A stretch of 64,000 nucleotides of DNA, from assembly GCF_052050035.1 (NCBI RefSeq), contig NZ_CP189882.1:434001-498000 (forward strand), read 5' to 3'. The notes beneath the pieces are model-generated. The model searched no databases, was not told the DNA's origin, and saw only the letters and a program-made list of their open reading frames with translations. This document shows, one piece after another, positions 36,591 to 45,616 of this stretch (positions within the stretch are counted from its first letter, which is position 1; every line of letters begins with the position of its first letter). This stretch comes from Symbiopectobacterium purcellii_A. GTDB taxonomy: Bacteria > Pseudomonadota > Gammaproteobacteria > Enterobacterales > Enterobacteriaceae. The position numbers and the translations under genes were made by a program.

Positions 36591-36875
36591 ACAGCGATGT
36601 TTTCTATGCCTGGGTCACACAAGTCCTTATCCCAGTACTCCCTAAAAACAGTGTAATCATGATGGACAATGCCACTTTTCACAAAAAACATAATATTCAA
36701 CAAGTCATCATCGATGCAGGGTATATGGTGGAGTATTTGCCTACATATTCGCCAGATCTTAACCCAATTGAGCATAAATGGGCACAAGCAAAAAGCAAAA
36801 AAAGAGAGATGGGTTGCGATACAGAGAGTTTGTTCTCAGTCCATATGGTGTAATCAAAATTAAGTCGCTTGGCTA
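36414..36875 (+). mobile_element. IS630-family fragment J
   Basis: 3' half of an IS630 (from the first catalytic Asp, FIDESGF, to the right end GTCGCTTGGCTA), right arm of the palindrome. Right TA 36876-36877 joins a Crp/Fnr-type gene. Confidence 0.9.
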
Positions 36876-36877
36876 TA

Positions 36878-37527
36878 CTGTCCGCTGGTGGAACAGGGTG
36901 AACTCCAGGCGTTTCGTCACACCTATAGCCAACCGACTTAAAAATGATTACATCCTATGCCCTGATATGCGGCAAAGAAGCATAGCTGGCTGTTATCAAA
37001 ATAATGTCGCTTGGCTATATCAGGGGGATGACAAGGTCTTCGGTCAGTTTGAACGCGGCGAATGGGTAGCACTCGCCGCCGTGTTCATGGAGCACGGCCG
37101 CTTCCCGATGAACATTCGGGCACTCAGCGCAGGACAAGCGATGTTGATACCACGGGAGACTCTGCACCAGTTTTGTCTGCAACGCGCGACGCTGGCGCTG
37201 CAACTGCTGGGCAACCTCAGTCAAAAGCTGTACGCCACCATCAACCAGATCGACTGGCTCACCTCCAGTTCGGCGGGGTAACGGCTGGCGGATTACCTGC
37301 TGCGCCTACACCGCTCCCAGCAAGACATCCAGCCAAACGCGCAGGTTCGTCTACCGCTCAATCGCGGACAGTTGGCCACACAGTTGGGTATTCGCCCAGA
37401 GACCTTGAGCCGCCTGATGGCGGAGTGGCAGCGGCAGGGTTACATCACCTGCCGTGCCAGTTACATCACGTTATGCAATCTGGACTACCTGCGCGCGCTA
37501 GCCGCGCAGGCACAGCGTCCCTTCTAA
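36878..37527 (+). pseudogene. Crp/Fnr-family transcription regulator, broken
   Basis: Remnant of a cyclic-nucleotide-binding-type regulator. Visible: ..LVEQGELQAFRHTY|QGDDKV.. and ..FGQFERGEWVALAAVFMEHG.. (beta-roll), a dimerisation helix, then a C-terminal helix-turn-helix (..LNRGQLATQLGIRPETLSRL..) with a clean end. Three lesions: the N terminus is replaced by IS630 J, a 92-bp MITE sits at 36926, and an in-frame TAA occurs at about 37280 (..SSSAG-stop-RLADYLL..). Confidence 0.8.
36926..37017 (+). mobile_element. 92-bp MITE, copy d
   Basis: TA duplication 36924-36925 and 37018-37019. Removing it restores the regulator frame ..FRHTYQGDDKV... Confidence 0.92.
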
Positions 37528-37528
37528 G

Positions 37529-38347
37529 TTAGAAGAACACCAGATAGACGACGCCCGCCACGAAGAAGCGGTAAATCGCGAACGGGACAAACGAAATGCG
37601 TTTGATCAGTTTCAGGAAGGTTTTGATAGCGACCAGCGCGACCAGAAACGCGGTGATAAAGCCCACGGCGAACATCGGTACATCGGCCAGCGACAGGAAA
37701 TGCCAGCTTTTATACAGATCCAGCACCGTCGCGCCCATCATCATCGGCACCGCCAAGATAAAGGAGAACTCAGAGGCAGCGTAGCGGCTGACGCCCATCA
37801 GCATCCCGCCGGAAATGGTCGCGCCCGAACGGGAGAACCCCGGCCACAGCGCCAGACATTGAAAACAGCCAATCATAAATGCCTGGCGATAAGTGATATC
37901 ATCCAGCCCGTTGGCACGCGGCGTCTTTGGCTTCAGCCACTCTGCGGCCAGCAGCAGGAAACCGCCAACAATCAGAGCAAACATCACATTCTGCGGTGTA
38001 AACAGTGATTTGATGGTGCTGTGAAACACCAGCCCCAACACCACCGCCGGGATCATCGCCAGCAGAATATGCCCCAGCTTCAGACGATCTTTACCGCGCC
38101 CCTCATGAGGAACAGCGCCAAAGTGGATACCGATCAGCCCAAACATACGACGCCAAAACATCACAACGACCGCCAAAATAGAGCCCAGTTGGATAATGAC
38201 TTCAAAGGCTTTCGCCTTCTCATCATCAAACCCCAACCAACTGCCAACGATAATCATGTGCCCCGTCGATGACACGGGCAAAAACTCCGTCAACCCTTCA
38301 ACAACCCCAAGAATAAATGCCACCACCAACGTGTGGAGATCTGCCAT
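37529..38347 (-). CDS. uppP: Undecaprenyl-diphosphatase
   Basis: Integral membrane enzyme (BacA) that recycles undecaprenyl diphosphate for cell-wall and O-antigen synthesis and confers bacitracin tolerance. 272 residues with about eight membrane helices. Family motifs: EGLTEFLPVSSTGH (residues 17-30) and GFSRSGATISGG. In E. coli it lies between cca and folB; here an IS island separates it from cca. Intact. Confidence 0.97.
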   Translation of the reverse strand: MADLHTLVVAFILGVVEGLTEFLPVSSTGHMIIVGSWLGFDDEKAKAFEVIIQLGSILAVVVMFWRRMFGLIGIHFGAVPHEGRGKDRLKLGHILLAMIPAVVLGLVFHSTIKSLFTPQNVMFALIVGGFLLLAAEWLKPKTPRANGLDDITYRQAFMIGCFQCLALWPGFSRSGATISGGMLMGVSRYAASEFSFILAVPMMMGATVLDLYKSWHFLSLADVPMFAVGFITAFLVALVAIKTFLKLIKRISFVPFAIYRFFVAGVVYLVFF

Positions 38348-38391
38348 GCTCGCGCCCTGCCTTTCCGAACCGAAAAAAAAGAAGCACCCAT

Positions 38392-38427
38392 AAAAAAAGT
38401 GGCTACGCTGTCCGCGTGCGCCACTTT
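38392..38427 (-). terminator. folB terminator
   Basis: On the minus strand AAAGTGGC..GCCACTTT brackets an inner ACGC/GCGT stem and is followed by a T run. It lies between folB and uppP on the same strand, so the two genes are probably not fully co-transcribed. Confidence 0.8.
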
Positions 38428-38499
38428 AAACACCACTACAATAGACTAAAAAACGGGGTGTTAGTTTCACTGACAAAAAAGATTCATAAAAAAATTCGG

Positions 38500-38853
38500 T
38501 TACCGGGTGCCACGCTCAATCACAACGCCCACCTGACGCGCCTGCGCTACCGCACCCGGCTTGCTCACTTTGATACGCAGCCAGGGGATGGCAAAGCGCT
38601 GCATCAGCAATTGCGCCACCTCTTCCGCCACACGCTCGACCAGCGCAAACGGCTGATTGGAGACATGGGCAATCACAGCGTCGCTGACATCGGCATAGCT
38701 GAGGCAGTCGTTGACATCGTCGCTTGCGGCGGCCTTACGGTTATCCCAGCCCATTTCGATATCGAGCACCAGCTTTTGCGAAATAGTTTGTTCCCAGTCG
38801 TAAACGCCGATAGTGGCAATCACGGTAAGTTCTTCTATAAATACAATATCCAT
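38500..38853 (-). CDS. folB: Dihydroneopterin aldolase
   Basis: Cleaves dihydroneopterin in folate synthesis. 117 residues from the second ATG (MDIVFIEELTVIATIGVYDW), matching the family start; an ATG one codon earlier is possible. Conserved LSYADVSDAV, ALVERVAEEVA and KPGAV segments are present. Divergent from plsY, as in E. coli. Confidence 0.95.
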   Translation of the reverse strand: MDIVFIEELTVIATIGVYDWEQTISQKLVLDIEMGWDNRKAAASDDVNDCLSYADVSDAVIAHVSNQPFALVERVAEEVAQLLMQRFAIPWLRIKVSKPGAVAQARQVGVVIERGTR

Positions 38854-38960
38854 CACGTCGTTCTCTGATTTTGGCGCTGGTTGGTATCACTTCCGCCGGA
38901 ATATGCGTATTATCCACGGATGGCAACTGTAAAACGACCTTTATTCAACGGAACCGCGTT

Positions 38961-39587
38961 ATGAGTGCTACCGCGCTTGGCATGATAATTTTCGCGTATC
39001 TGTGCGGCTCCATCTCCAGTGCTATTCTGGTGTGCCGCATCGCGGATCTGCCCGATACACGTCAGCATGGCTCAGGAAACCCCGGCGCGACTAACGTATT
39101 GCGTATCGGAGGCAAAGCCGCCGCCGCTACGGTGTTGGTGTTTGACGTGCTAAAAGGCATGTTACCGGTCTGGGGCGCTTACGCGCTCGGCGTTACAACG
39201 CTTTATCTTGGTATTACCGCGATTGCCGCCTGTTTGGGCCATATCTACCCAGTATTTTTCCGTTTTCGCGGCGGGAAAGGCGTGGCAACCGCGTTTGGTG
39301 CTATCGCGCCTGTCGGCTGGGATCTGACCGGTGTCATGACCGTCACCTGGCTGCTTAACGTACTGCTGAGCGGCTATTCCTCCCTCGGGGCCATTGTAAG
39401 CGCACTGATTGCACCCTTTTATGTGTGGTGGTTCAAACCGCAATTTACCTTTCCGATGGCCATGCTCTCTTGCCTGATCCTGATGCGGCATCACGACAAT
39501 ATTCAACGTCTGTGGCGCGGACAGGAAAGCAAGATTTGGAAGCGCCGTAGCAAAGAAGAAACCCCGCCGAACGATGACGCTGACTAA
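38961..39587 (+). CDS. plsY: Glycerol-3-phosphate acyltransferase PlsY
   Basis: Inner-membrane enzyme that acylates glycerol-3-phosphate with acyl-phosphate. 208 residues from the ATG at 38961, which gives the usual MSA..GMIIFAYLCGSISSAI start. Motifs SGNPGATNVLR, FRGGKGVATAFG and the hydrophobic segments are intact. The frame extends 30 codons upstream without similarity. Downstream, E. coli has tsaD; here ppa follows. Confidence 0.95.
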   Translation: MSATALGMIIFAYLCGSISSAILVCRIADLPDTRQHGSGNPGATNVLRIGGKAAAATVLVFDVLKGMLPVWGAYALGVTTLYLGITAIAACLGHIYPVFFRFRGGKGVATAFGAIAPVGWDLTGVMTVTWLLNVLLSGYSSLGAIVSALIAPFYVWWFKPQFTFPMAMLSCLILMRHHDNIQRLWRGQESKIWKRRSKEETPPNDDAD

Positions 39588-39633
39588 ACGCCACTGAGAG
39601 TGAAAAACCACAGCACTTTACCAATGGGTTGGC

Positions 39634-39639
39634 TATAAT
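39634..39639 (+). promoter_or_regulatory. ppa -10 box
   Basis: Perfect TATAAT after TTGGC, 42 bases before the ppa start and after the plsY stop. The -35 region is weak, so the exact promoter is uncertain. Confidence 0.6.
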
Positions 39640-39681
39640 GGCCGCCACTCCATTTCTGACGTTAGAAAAAAGGAAACAGAC

Positions 39682-40209
39682 ATGAGTTTGATCAACGTCC
39701 CGGCGGGCAAATCACTGCCGGATGATATCTATGTAGTTATTGAGATCCCGGCCAACGCTGACCCCATCAAGTACGAAGTCGATAAAGAAACTGGCGCCCT
39801 GTTTGTAGACCGTTTCATGGCAACGGCGATGTTCTACCCGTGCAACTACGGCTACATCAACAACACGTTGTCTCTGGACGGTGACCCGGTTGACGTACTG
39901 GTACCGACGCCGTATCCGCTGCAACCCGGTTCAGTGATCCGCTGCCGTCCGGTTGGCGTACTGAAAATGACTGACGAATCCGGTGAAGATGCCAAAGTGG
40001 TTGCCGTGCCGCACACCAAACTGAGCAAAGAATACGATCACATCAAGGATGTGAACGATCTGCCGGAACTGCTGCGTGGCCAAATCGCCCACTTCTTCGA
40101 GCAATACAAAGCGCTGGAAAAAGGCAAATGGGTGAAAGTTGAAGGTTGGGAAAACGTGGAAGCGGCTAAAGCCGAGATCGTTGCCTCCTTTGAACGCGCG
40201 AAAAAATAA
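39682..40209 (+). CDS. ppa: Inorganic pyrophosphatase
   Basis: Soluble family I pyrophosphatase, essential for driving biosynthesis. 175 residues, E. coli 176. The active-site signature LDGDPVDVLVPTPYPL and the start MSLINVPAGKSLPDDIYVVI match. AAGGAAAC precedes the ATG. Near ytfP-tamB-tamA as in E. coli, with a siderophore-interacting gene in between. Confidence 0.97.
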   Translation: MSLINVPAGKSLPDDIYVVIEIPANADPIKYEVDKETGALFVDRFMATAMFYPCNYGYINNTLSLDGDPVDVLVPTPYPLQPGSVIRCRPVGVLKMTDESGEDAKVVAVPHTKLSKEYDHIKDVNDLPELLRGQIAHFFEQYKALEKGKWVKVEGWENVEAAKAEIVASFERAKK

Positions 40210-40237
40210 GCGTGTAGCGCACTGCGCAACCTATGTT

Positions 40238-40264
40238 ACGGCGAGGATTTCCTCGCCGTTTTCT
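40238..40264 (+). terminator. ppa terminator
   Basis: ACGGCGAGGA-tt-TCCTCGCCGT, a perfect ten-pair stem followed by TTTCTTTT, between convergent ppa and the siderophore-interacting gene. Confidence 0.9.
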
Positions 40265-40277
40265 TTTCCGCGCGCGG

Positions 40278-41198
40278 TTAAAGATCTCGCTGCCGTTCGC
40301 GGCTCCAGTAAGCCATAAACGTGATGATATCGCGTGGCACCTGACGTTCACAGGATAAGTAACGCCGCAGGTTTTTCACCACCGAAGACTCCGCAGCCAC
40401 CCAGCCAAAGAATTGGCCGTGCGTCTGACTGGCAGACTCCCACAGCAACTCACCTTCTGCCACTTCATGCAATTCGGTGGCTTCTGCTTGCGCGCGTATC
40501 TCCGGCAAACGCACATACGCTCGCACGCTATGCAACAGCCGTTCACCGTAAGAGGCACCCTGCGGCTTACGCGGTAGCCAGTGTACCTCGGCAAAGGCAA
40601 ACGCGCTCATATCCACGCAGTCGGCTTCCAGCGGCACTTCGATAAACGCCTGCACCTGCACGAGGTTCGACTGCTGCGCCAGCCGTTCCAGAATGCCCTT
40701 GATAGCAGGCAGCGCAGTTTCATCACCAATTAACAACGCATGGGTCATTTCCGCTTGCGGCAGCCACTCATAGCCGCCGCTATCGCCTTCATAATCACCG
40801 ACGCACGGCGCAACAATGCGCAATGCTTCCCCCGGTTGCGCCTGCATTGCCCAGGCAGACGCTGGCCCTTCAGTGCCATGAACCACAAACTCTACCGCCA
40901 TTTCACCGTTAGCCACATCCACATCGCGCAGGGTGTAGGAGCGCATCACCGGCCGCTGCGCCTTGGGCAGCGCCAGCCACTGGCGATACCACTCATCACT
41001 GTCAGGCAATTCGGGGAAAACGCCATCGGCGGGAGGAAGCAGCAGCTTGATGCGTTGATCCTGTGCGTCCATTTTCATCTGACGTACCGACTCACCGGAG
41101 AACACACAGCGCATCAGGGAAGGCGTCAGGTAAGTTTTATGCGCCAGCACAACGTTAAAAATGCGGTATTTCTGTTTTTCTGCCATGACCTTTCTCAT
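40278..41198 (-). CDS. Siderophore-interacting protein (ferric-siderophore reductase)
   Basis: Cytoplasmic FAD-dependent reductase of the ViuB/SIP family that releases iron from imported siderophores. 306 residues: an N-terminal FAD-binding barrel with RSYTLRDVDV, and a C-terminal NAD(P)H-binding domain (ALLIGDETALPAIKGILE, a clear SIP signature, then ..WVAAESSVVKNLRRYL..). Starts MRKVMAEKQKY; the inner Met5 is also possible. A Fur box upstream (41270-41290) indicates iron control. Intact. Confidence 0.93.
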   Translation of the reverse strand: MRKVMAEKQKYRIFNVVLAHKTYLTPSLMRCVFSGESVRQMKMDAQDQRIKLLLPPADGVFPELPDSDEWYRQWLALPKAQRPVMRSYTLRDVDVANGEMAVEFVVHGTEGPASAWAMQAQPGEALRIVAPCVGDYEGDSGGYEWLPQAEMTHALLIGDETALPAIKGILERLAQQSNLVQVQAFIEVPLEADCVDMSAFAFAEVHWLPRKPQGASYGERLLHSVRAYVRLPEIRAQAEATELHEVAEGELLWESASQTHGQFFGWVAAESSVVKNLRRYLSCERQVPRDIITFMAYWSRERQRDL

Positions 41199-41269
41199 CT
41201 AATCCCGCAGGGGCAGCCAGAATGGCCCCACATCGGGCCCAAAGGGGCGTTCACCTTAGCATTCGTGAT

Positions 41270-41290
41270 TGATAATGAGAAACATTATTG
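41270..41290 (-). promoter_or_regulatory. Fur box
   Basis: TGATAATGAGAAACATTATT matches the 19-bp Fur consensus GATAATGATAATCATTATC at most positions. It lies 72 bases upstream of the siderophore-interacting protein gene. Confidence 0.82.
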
Positions 41291-41402
41291 TTAATAAAAA
41301 GATAACAGAACGGTGTGGTAAAGGTGGGGGCAAGGAAAAGAGAGATGAATCGTAACCGACACCGCGCCGGTTACGCTTTTATTTACAAACTACCCAGTAT
41401 CA

Positions 41403-41744
41403 TTAATGCTCGCGCGTCAGCCAATCGCCATCGTCTATACGCGGCAACCCTGTTACCGAGTGTTGATACAGATAGATCCACGCACTCCCGAGCGGGGTGC
41501 TGATTAACTCGCGCTTGTATTCGTGGCCATCACGCTTTAGCGCATCGAGTTCTGTCAGGATAGATGAGCTTATGCGATAAACTTCGCAAAGAATTTCCCC
41601 TTCCCCGACTACCACCGCAGGATAATGGCCAAGGTCATACATCTCGTAACCACCGAGCTGACAATCCCCTAGCCACTGTGCGTTCGTCATCCAGTGACTG
41701 TTTCCCTGTTTGCGTCGTAAACTGCCATAAACAATAATTCGCAT
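41403..41744 (-). CDS. ytfP: Gamma-glutamylcyclotransferase-family protein YtfP
   Basis: 113 residues, the usual length. N-terminal MRIIVYGSLRRKQGN carries the YGSL substrate-cleft motif; the conserved Glu lies in LDALKRDGHEYKRE. The biochemical role of YtfP is not well defined. It starts 2 bases after the tamB stop, so it is the third gene of tamA-tamB-ytfP, as in E. coli. Confidence 0.94.
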   Translation of the reverse strand: MRIIVYGSLRRKQGNSHWMTNAQWLGDCQLGGYEMYDLGHYPAVVVGEGEILCEVYRISSSILTELDALKRDGHEYKRELISTPLGSAWIYLYQHSVTGLPRIDDGDWLTREH

Positions 41745-41746
41745 CG

Positions 41747-44700
41747 CTAAAACTCGAACTGATAGAGCACATTCAGTGCCTGATCGAGACCAGACACCGC
41801 TTCCAAATAGAGTCTTGGCATTAACCGATAACGCAACGTCAACGTTGCTAAAGAGTCAAATATGCCAATGCCGTATCTGACCTGAAGGCCTGGGAGGACG
41901 TAACCGCTGACCACAACCTGAGAGTCGTCGCCAGCGCCCTGTGTATCCAGAGCTAAATCACTTACGCCAAAGGCCTCGCCGATTCTACCCACAACTTGAC
42001 CACTTTGCACAACCCCTAACCCTACTAAGGCCGAGGTCATCATATTACTGTCTGAACCGGTGCTGTCCAGTCCTTGACCCCGTAACAGGTAAGATAATGC
42101 TTCTTGTTGCGATAATGTCGGTGAGGAAAACACCTCGATGTGGGGCGCGCTAGCCGCGCCAGTGATGCGCACACCCGCCGTCACACCATCCGCCGTATTA
42201 TCAGGATTGCGCACCGCTTCGATGTTAAGATTCGGTTCGGCGGGTGGCCCGGAGAACACCAGAATCCCTTTTTGCACGATCAAATCCTGCCCGTAGGCCT
42301 TGAAACGCCCGGTAGGGATGTTGATCTGGCCGTTCAGCCCCAAACCGCGCTCGTCCTGCACCATTTTCAGGTCGCCTTGCAAACTGGCGCGCAGGCCAAA
42401 GGCATCAAGGCGCACATCGTCACCCACGCGAATGGTCAGGTTACTGTTGATCGGTATCGCAGCGTTGTTACGCGCTAGCGGCTGGCGTTGTTCATCCAAC
42501 AGCACTTCATCCGAGGAGACATCCACCGCATTTTCCGGCATCTGTTGTACGGTGATACGCGCCCATGGCACCCTGACCGACCCATTGAGCGTAAAGAGTT
42601 GTGGCGTGGCTTCAAACTCAATATCCGGGGAAACATCGAGCCGCACCGTCGGCGGCAGCGTGACACGAACGCGGTCACCCTTCGCCGCAATACGCGCCCG
42701 CCATGCTTCCGGCTGATGCCAATCCGCATCCCCGTTAAGATTAAGCTGGCCTTGCGTGGTTTTCAGAAAACCCTGTAGCGTAGAACTCATGCCATTGAAG
42801 CTCACCGCCAACCGGACATCGGTAAGATCGATAGGCATCCAGTGACCGTCGATATCCAGCCCTTCCAGCGCCAGTTGTCCGTTCAACTGTGGCTGGCGCA
42901 CATTACCGCCAACTCGCAACGCGCCGTTCAGCATACCCGCCGCTTTCTCACCCCGGCTTAACGCCGGATTCAGCAGCGCAAGGGAGATTTTGTCGATGGC
43001 GATATCCCCCCCCAATTTGCGTCGTCCCTGCGGGTCCGTCACCTGAATATCACCGCGAAACTGGCCATTATTGTGAATAGCGATGAGCCATCCCAGCGTC
43101 GCGCGACCGCGATCGACGCCCGCATTCAGCGTAAAAGTGTCAAAATCGACAGGCAGCGTGTTGCCGTTCATCTGCTGACGCAGTGCAACCTTGTTCCCGG
43201 TAAGCGCGATTTTTGCCTGCGGCAACCCACCGCCCGGCTGCCAGGCGACGTCAGCACGCCCGGTAAAGACGCCGCTCAGCGCAGTGTCTGCGCCCAAAAA
43301 CGGTTCCAGCATCTTCAAATCAAAGCGGTTCAACACCACGCTGGCTTGGCCGCTCGGGCCAATGTCGACGGCACGCGGCACGCACAGCTCCGCATTCGGG
43401 TTTTGCCAACAGTGCGCACCGAGTGTGATGCGCGCCAGCGCTTGCTGATAATCCAGTGACAGGGAGGGCGACAAACGCCATTCCCCCACCGGCGTAGTGA
43501 ACTGGGTTTTATCGAGCGTACCGCGCCAACGCTGCTGTGCTCTGTCGAAGTGCCCGGTCAGGGTCAGCTGTCCGGCGACCGGTTCCCCTTCTACGTTCAG
43601 GCGCAGCTGATGCTGCTGCTCATTGCCCTGCGCGTTCAGTGTCAGCAGAGAAACCTTCACGCCTTCCTGTTGCAGTTGCTCAACGCGCAACGCCATTCGG
43701 CCATTCACTTGCGCATCCGAGCGCACATCGCTCTCCAGCGTCAGGCGATTGATTGATAACCCCTGCCAGCGCAGCCCTGTGCCATTGAGATCCGCCAACA
43801 GCTGTGGTGCGGTGTGGTTACCGCGCAGCCGAACCGTGCCAGTGACGCGCCCTGCCAGTCCCGGCAAGGCACCGTTTAACGCAGGGGCATCAATGAGGCC
43901 GTCCAGTTTCCATTGCTGACCTAAATCGCCTTTGACATCAATCTGGTTACGCCCCAATGCCAGGTTGATGCCGGGAATGTGCCACTGGCCTGCGGCATTG
44001 CCGTTCAACGAGCCTTGCGCCGTCAGTTTGTTTTGCTTGATATTGCCGTTCAGGCGCAGTTCAGTCACCGCCACCTGCCAGTTCCCACCGTACAGGCTGC
44101 CGCGCGTACTGATTTTGCCATCAATGCGCGCAGGCCATTCCGGCCATTGCTTCGCCGTGTTAATACCATCGAGCACCAGTTCGCTGCGCCAACTGATGGC
44201 CTTACTCCAGTCCACCAGTGCACGCAACTCAGCGGAGCCTTGCAACGCAGAGAGCCTTAGCGGGCTTATATCAAACTGCTGCAGATTGCCTTTGCCTTCC
44301 AACGCCAGCGTAGCGGGCGGCAAGGCGCTACCGCGAATATCACCATTGACCTTCAAGGTATAATCCGTGGCATTCCCGGTGAGGTTTAACTCCAGATTAT
44401 TAACCTGATACTCCGCGTCTCCCGTTAGCGGCCAGGCAAAACGCTCAGACTGCACGGTCAGCGCCAACGGCAGTTCAGGCTGGGCCAACTGCGCTTTCAG
44501 GGTGAGCAGCGCACGCTGCGGCCCGGACAGGTTAAACGTGGTGTTCAGCCAGTCATGCAGGCTACCCTCCACCGTCAGTTTGACCTTCTCGCCTTTCAAC
44601 GGCGCGGTATTCACCACCCCGTTCAGAACAAAAGACAGCGGCCAGTTATCGCTCAACGTAGCCTCACCCGCCGCATGCAAGGCACCTTGCGGCGACTGGA

Positions 44701-45616
44701 TCGCGAGTTTTTCCAGCTGAATATGTTGTTGTTGGGTAGAGGCTTTCAATTGCAACGTGGTGAGCGTGATATCTTGATCGCCGGTCAGCCGCAGTTGTTC
44801 GCCACGCAAATCGCTGATGTTTATATCAAGTGGCAGTGTGAACGCGGGCAACGCCGGCAGCAGCGGCTTGGCAAACAGCGCCTGTAGCTGCTCGCCCAAG
44901 GCAGGTGGCAGCGCCACGTTTTCCGGTACCGGTGGCGTTGCTCCAGGTTGCGGTGCGACAGCAGCCTGCGCCGTCGCGGAGGCGATATCGCCCACTTCCG
45001 AAGCGGTGACCTTGCCATCTTTGGTGGCCGCCAGCGTACTTTCCGCGACAGTCGCTGTCGGTTTGGTTTTCGGCAGTGCCACCAGCAGCGCATTGATTTG
45101 CGTTGGCAGCAAGGTCAACGCGCGTCCTTCCCAGTGCATGCCGGTGTGCAGTTCACCCAGCGAGACAGCGGTATCATCCAGCGTGACGCGGATATTGTTG
45201 AGTGTCAGTTGGCTAAGACGTATCGGGAACGGCGCCTTCAGTTCGCACACCGGTGCACTGGGGGCTTGCGTCTGCGCAGGCGGCGGCATGGCGCTGCTGT
45301 CGATGACGACATCAAGATCGCGTAGCGCAATATCATCGATGCAAATCTGGCTACGCGTCAGGCAGCCCAGCGCCAGCGAGAGGTGGAGTTCACCGGCGTT
45401 GAGCGTGATACCCGGCGTTTGATAACCGACACCGCGCAGTGTCAGATCGCGCCAACCGCCTTGCACCTCGGCGATCTCCAACCCTGGCACCCAGCGCGCC
45501 GCGCCATTCAGCAGCAGATGCAACCCCGGCGTGGTAAACAGTAATCCCGCCAGCGTGATGAGCAACAGCAACAAAAATGCGATGGCCCCAATGGCTATTT
45601 TCTTTATCAGGCTCAT
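41747..45616 (-). CDS. tamB: Translocation and assembly module subunit TamB
   Basis: Inner-membrane-anchored AsmA-like protein that spans the periplasm and works with TamA in outer-membrane protein insertion and phospholipid transport. 1289 residues (E. coli 1259). One N-terminal membrane helix (IAIGAIAFLLLLLITLAGLL) precedes a very long beta-rich repeat region with a Pro/Ala insert around residues 180-235. The C-terminal DUF490 domain ends ..LDQALNVLYQFEF. Overlaps tamA by 4 bases (ATGA), indicating translational coupling. Confidence 0.96.
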   Translation of the reverse strand: MSLIKKIAIGAIAFLLLLLITLAGLLFTTPGLHLLLNGAARWVPGLEIAEVQGGWRDLTLRGVGYQTPGITLNAGELHLSLALGCLTRSQICIDDIALRDLDVVIDSSAMPPPAQTQAPSAPVCELKAPFPIRLSQLTLNNIRVTLDDTAVSLGELHTGMHWEGRALTLLPTQINALLVALPKTKPTATVAESTLAATKDGKVTASEVGDIASATAQAAVAPQPGATPPVPENVALPPALGEQLQALFAKPLLPALPAFTLPLDINISDLRGEQLRLTGDQDITLTTLQLKASTQQQHIQLEKLAIQSPQGALHAAGEATLSDNWPLSFVLNGVVNTAPLKGEKVKLTVEGSLHDWLNTTFNLSGPQRALLTLKAQLAQPELPLALTVQSERFAWPLTGDAEYQVNNLELNLTGNATDYTLKVNGDIRGSALPPATLALEGKGNLQQFDISPLRLSALQGSAELRALVDWSKAISWRSELVLDGINTAKQWPEWPARIDGKISTRGSLYGGNWQVAVTELRLNGNIKQNKLTAQGSLNGNAAGQWHIPGINLALGRNQIDVKGDLGQQWKLDGLIDAPALNGALPGLAGRVTGTVRLRGNHTAPQLLADLNGTGLRWQGLSINRLTLESDVRSDAQVNGRMALRVEQLQQEGVKVSLLTLNAQGNEQQHQLRLNVEGEPVAGQLTLTGHFDRAQQRWRGTLDKTQFTTPVGEWRLSPSLSLDYQQALARITLGAHCWQNPNAELCVPRAVDIGPSGQASVVLNRFDLKMLEPFLGADTALSGVFTGRADVAWQPGGGLPQAKIALTGNKVALRQQMNGNTLPVDFDTFTLNAGVDRGRATLGWLIAIHNNGQFRGDIQVTDPQGRRKLGGDIAIDKISLALLNPALSRGEKAAGMLNGALRVGGNVRQPQLNGQLALEGLDIDGHWMPIDLTDVRLAVSFNGMSSTLQGFLKTTQGQLNLNGDADWHQPEAWRARIAAKGDRVRVTLPPTVRLDVSPDIEFEATPQLFTLNGSVRVPWARITVQQMPENAVDVSSDEVLLDEQRQPLARNNAAIPINSNLTIRVGDDVRLDAFGLRASLQGDLKMVQDERGLGLNGQINIPTGRFKAYGQDLIVQKGILVFSGPPAEPNLNIEAVRNPDNTADGVTAGVRITGAASAPHIEVFSSPTLSQQEALSYLLRGQGLDSTGSDSNMMTSALVGLGVVQSGQVVGRIGEAFGVSDLALDTQGAGDDSQVVVSGYVLPGLQVRYGIGIFDSLATLTLRYRLMPRLYLEAVSGLDQALNVLYQFEF

